Source of the DNA: Bacillota bacterium
GTDB lineage: Bacteria; Bacillota; Clostridia; Clostridiales; Caloramatoraceae
DNA: 15,265 nt
Assembly: GCA_023415335.1 (NCBI GenBank)
Contig: JAEZLD010000033.1
Coordinates: 1 to 15,265 of the forward strand
Reading direction: 5' to 3'
Shown here: piece after piece, positions 12,984 to 15,265 of the stretch
Position numbering within the stretch: the first letter of the stretch is position 1
Layout of the letters: each line of letters begins with the position of its first letter
The notes under the pieces: model-generated
Told to the model about the DNA's origin: nothing
What the model saw: only the letters and a program-made list of their open reading frames with translations
Database searches by the model: none
Made by a program: the position numbers and the translations under genes

Positions 12984-14372
12984 TCAGTTTTTCTGCCTGA
13001 GCATTACGAACACCTTTTTTATGCTAGGGGGATTGCCCTTATACAGAGACATCATCTTATATATCCTTCCTGCCAGGATTACTATAAGTACTGAACATAT
13101 AAGCACTATTACCATTGAGCAAAAGCCTGTTAATAATGATGTCTGGCCTACAAGCACCCTGCTTGGTGTTACCAGTATTGCAGTAAGCGGGAACCAGTTA
13201 AGCCACTCTGCAGAGGAGGACATTCCCGAACCCATTCCCCCTGCGAACATGGTACAAATGAAGCTTATTACCAGCGCCAGGGTAAAGAGCATATTGGTTG
13301 TGGACAAGTCCTCGGCCTTGCTTGCCAGGGACCCTCCGATTGATGCAATGGAGCAGTAAAGCAGGAAGCCTGATAGTATTATTAATACTGCAAGTATAAC
13401 TCCCTGTATGGTAAACATTCCGGAGAGGCTTCCAAAGGTTTTAAACAGCTGTATTATTCCCATATTAGTATCAGGATTTATATATTTTGCAAGGTAGGTT
13501 CCCCCTGCAAAGCCTCCAACCAGGCATAATATCCATACAGACAGCTGGGTTATTCCTGTAAGTGCAATTGCCAGCACCTTTCCCATAACCATAGCCCCGG
13601 GCTTTACTGCAATAAGGAAGGTATCCATAAGCTTAGAGCTCTTTTCCATAAGGACACTATTTGCTACATCCATACCATATCCCAGTATCATAAAATACAG
13701 CACCATTATATTAAGATAGGGCAGAAGCATTGCCATTACCTTCTTTGCCTCATCATATCCTCTATCCTCTGAGTCCTTGTCAGCTGCCTCAATAACTGAA
13801 ACCGGAACCGACAGCTCTGTCAGCTGGCTGTAATCCAGTCCAGATTTCTGTACCTTAACATATGCAAAGCCCTGGTTCATAAAGCCCTGGAAGGCACCCA
13901 CATCACCCTCTGTAAGCTTGGTAGCTTCCGGCTTAATGAGGCTTATATTATAGGAGCCGTCCTTCTCATCAATTGCCATAAGCAGTGCATGGCCATCTGA
14001 CTTCAAGGCTTCAGCCTCTGCCTCTTTAATATTGTCATAGCTTACATAGCTTATATTTTCAAAGCCTTTGATTCCTGCCGAGTTAAGGAAGCTCAAATCT
14101 ATCTTATCTGTGGTACTGTTGTCCACCACAAATACCTGTTTTATATTCGATGTGGCATATTCACCATATTCACCATATTCACCGTTTTCAGCTGTGCCCA
14201 TATTGACTTTGTTTTTACTGCTATTGTTCTCTGTTATTCCCATAACGATTATTGGCACAATAAGGCACAGTATTCCAATAATGATGGTTGTGTTCTTAAA
14301 GCTTCTGCCCAGGGCATGCTGCCTGAATGTAAACCTGAATATTTTTGAAAAGCCTTTAAGTTCATTTTTCAT
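12984..14372 (-). CDS. ABC-2 (NatB-type) efflux permease subunit
   Basis: A 462-residue membrane subunit of an ABC exporter of the NatB/ABC-2 class; known members export sodium, drugs or peptides, but the substrate here is unknown. One helix at about 28-47 is followed by a large extracytoplasmic domain (about 48-212), then at least five helices in the C-terminal half. The class signature LMEKSSKLMDTFLIAVKPGA then MVMGKVLAIAL lies just after the second helix (241-269). Near the start of the outer domain is a perfect triple GEY repeat (64-72). The ATG lies one base after the TAG of the preceding permease, with GAGGTGG inside that gene's end. The pair likely forms a heterodimer, with an ATPase gene probably upstream outside the window. 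No clear minus-strand terminator follows. Confidence 0.85.
   Translation of the reverse strand: MKNELKGFSKIFRFTFRQHALGRSFKNTTIIIGILCLIVPIIVMGITENNSSKNKVNMGTAENGEYGEYGEYATSNIKQVFVVDNSTTDKIDLSFLNSAGIKGFENISYVSYDNIKEAEAEALKSDGHALLMAIDEKDGSYNISLIKPEATKLTEGDVGAFQGFMNQGFAYVKVQKSGLDYSQLTELSVPVSVIEAADKDSEDRGYDEAKKVMAMLLPYLNIMVLYFMILGYGMDVANSVLMEKSSKLMDTFLIAVKPGAMVMGKVLAIALTGITQLSVWILCLVGGFAGGTYLAKYINPDTNMGIIQLFKTFGSLSGMFTIQGVILAVLIILSGFLLYCSIASIGGSLASKAEDLSTTNMLFTLALVISFICTMFAGGMGSGMSSSAEWLNWFPLTAILVTPSRVLVGQTSLLTGFCSMVIVLICSVLIVILAGRIYKMMSLYKGNPPSIKKVFVMLRQKN
14157..14183. repeat. In-frame 9-base triplicate inside the ABC-2 permease gene
   Basis: Three identical copies of the 9-mer ATATTCACC (plus strand), each encoding Gly-Glu-Tyr on the minus strand, occupy residues 64-72 of the permease. 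Because the unit is a multiple of three, copy-number slippage would change length without breaking the frame. Confidence 0.9.
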
Positions 14373-14373
14373 G

Positions 14374-15265
14374 CTACTCCACCTCCCTAGCCTTTCTGAG
14401 GCCTGCCATAGAAAGCAGCTCCTTCAGCTTCACAGGGCTTCCCTTGTGTATTATAAGTCCTTCATACACCCTTGAGCAGAAAACTGCAAGAAGCACAATG
14501 ATCCCTATTTGAATAATCCATGACAGCAGAAGCATGTATATGCTTATACCTCCGCATACATACTGCACCGGTGCACAGAAGATTGAAACTATAGGAATTA
14601 GCGACACTGCTATGGCCACTGCAGTGCTTCCTGTTTCCGCATATAGCGGTGTAGCAAATACCGATACCAGATAGCCGGCCATAACTATCATGGTTACATT
14701 CATATTAGCAGACTGCATATCCTCCATAGATGAACAGCTGGTGCCTAGTATACCTCCAATAATGGCTAAGGTAAAATAAGCAAGTATTAATGAAACAGCT
14801 GCTATAACTATGGTCATTGGACTTATATTCATGGATGAACCTGTAAGTCCTGAGCTCCCGATAAGCTTTTTTATCTGCTCAGTTCCCGTAAGCATTCCTC
14901 CTGCAAAATAGGATACCCCAAAGGCAGCTGCCACCATTAGCGTGGTTGTAATGGTGTAAATCATAACTGCCAGAATTTTACCTAGTATAAGTGCAAGGGG
15001 CTTAATGCTTACCATAAGAAGCTCCACCAGCTTGGAGGACTTCTCCTCTATTACAGCCTGGATTATATATATGGTTGAAAACATGCAAAGCATGAACACA
15101 GCCGCAGCGTAGGCATACTGCACAACAAACATGGTCCCCATGCCTGGCCCCTCATCCTTCTGAGTATATTTATCCATGGACATGGACTCTATATTATATG
15201 GTGACATAACTATGGAAAGCTGCTTATCCGTTGCTCCTAATGCCTTATAACGTGCTTTGTTGAAG
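14374..15265 (-). CDS. ABC-2 (NatB-type) efflux permease subunit, 5' end outside the window
   Basis: The partner permease of the following gene. An ATG occurs at 15207, but the frame stays open to the window edge and reads as protein (FNKARYKALGATDKQLSIV before that Met), so the gene is taken as partial and the true start is not visible. The visible 297 codons hold the end of the outer domain and a membrane domain of about six helices. The class signature IEEKSSKLVELLMVSIKPLA then LILGKILAVM follows the first visible helix and closely parallels the sister gene, suggesting an old duplication. Its TAG at 14374-14376 is one base from the next start codon, so translation is coupled. The substrate is unknown. 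Confidence 0.85.
   Translation of the reverse strand, partial: FNKARYKALGATDKQLSIVMSPYNIESMSMDKYTQKDEGPGMGTMFVVQYAYAAAVFMLCMFSTIYIIQAVIEEKSSKLVELLMVSIKPLALILGKILAVMIYTITTTLMVAAAFGVSYFAGGMLTGTEQIKKLIGSSGLTGSSMNISPMTIVIAAVSLILAYFTLAIIGGILGTSCSSMEDMQSANMNVTMIVMAGYLVSVFATPLYAETGSTAVAIAVSLIPIVSIFCAPVQYVCGGISIYMLLLSWIIQIGIIVLLAVFCSRVYEGLIIHKGSPVKLKELLSMAGLRKAREVE

Noticed and set aside
1..15265. CRISPR arrays, tRNA or rRNA genes, insertion sequences, phage genes
   Set aside because: No regularly spaced repeats, cloverleaf genes, transposase motifs or terminal inverted repeats were found on either strand by reading.

Overview
The window looks like chromosomal DNA of an anaerobic, low-to-moderate GC Gram-positive bacterium of the class Clostridia, probably near Lachnospiraceae. 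The basis is AGGAGG-type ribosome binding sites throughout, heavy use of ATA for isoleucine, a Gram-positive type IV pilus ATPase/platform cluster, a lipoprotein-dependent sugar ABC importer without its own ATPase, and NatB-type ABC-2 exporters. The genus cannot be fixed from this sequence alone. Almost every gene lies on the minus strand; the only clear plus-strand gene is a small Ig-like membrane protein near 12.6-12.9 kb.

Layout from right to left, which is the direction of transcription. (1) 15265-12984: two consecutive ABC-2/NatB-type permease subunits of an efflux system; the first runs off the window. (2) 12590-12904, plus strand: a small membrane-anchored protein with one DUF5011-like Ig fold, with its own promoter and terminator. 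(3) 12422-12093: a single-domain cupin with a strong terminator. (4) 11809-8676: a sugar-type ABC importer operon (binding lipoprotein, two permeases) with a good promoter, repeated CGAAAATT operator-like words, a 19-bp perfect hairpin between the binding protein and the permeases, and a terminator. (5) 8503-8137: a near-consensus promoter and ribosome binding site leading into the shredded remains of a UbiB/AarF-family kinase gene. (6) 8068-6374: a nitroreductase followed by a LysR regulator, then a terminator. (7) 6290-4756: a monocistronic type I glutamine synthetase with its own promoter, a palindrome over the -10 box, and a terminator. (8) 4337-259: pilB-pilT-pilC, the type IV pilus extension ATPase, retraction ATPase and platform protein, closely packed behind one promoter. 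(9) 258-1: a short decayed coding fragment, then a ribosome binding site whose start codon lies just outside the window, probably for a pilin or other pilus gene.

Most of the window is recognisable housekeeping or accessory metabolism, and I find no convincing new multi-gene system. The observations most worth checking are the two gene remnants (1-211 and 8137-8436), the palindrome over the glnA -10 box together with a Phe in place of the adenylylation Tyr in GlnA, the long intercistronic hairpin in the sugar transporter operon, the MshEN-like (possible c-di-GMP) N-terminus of PilB, and the orphan Ig-like membrane protein.
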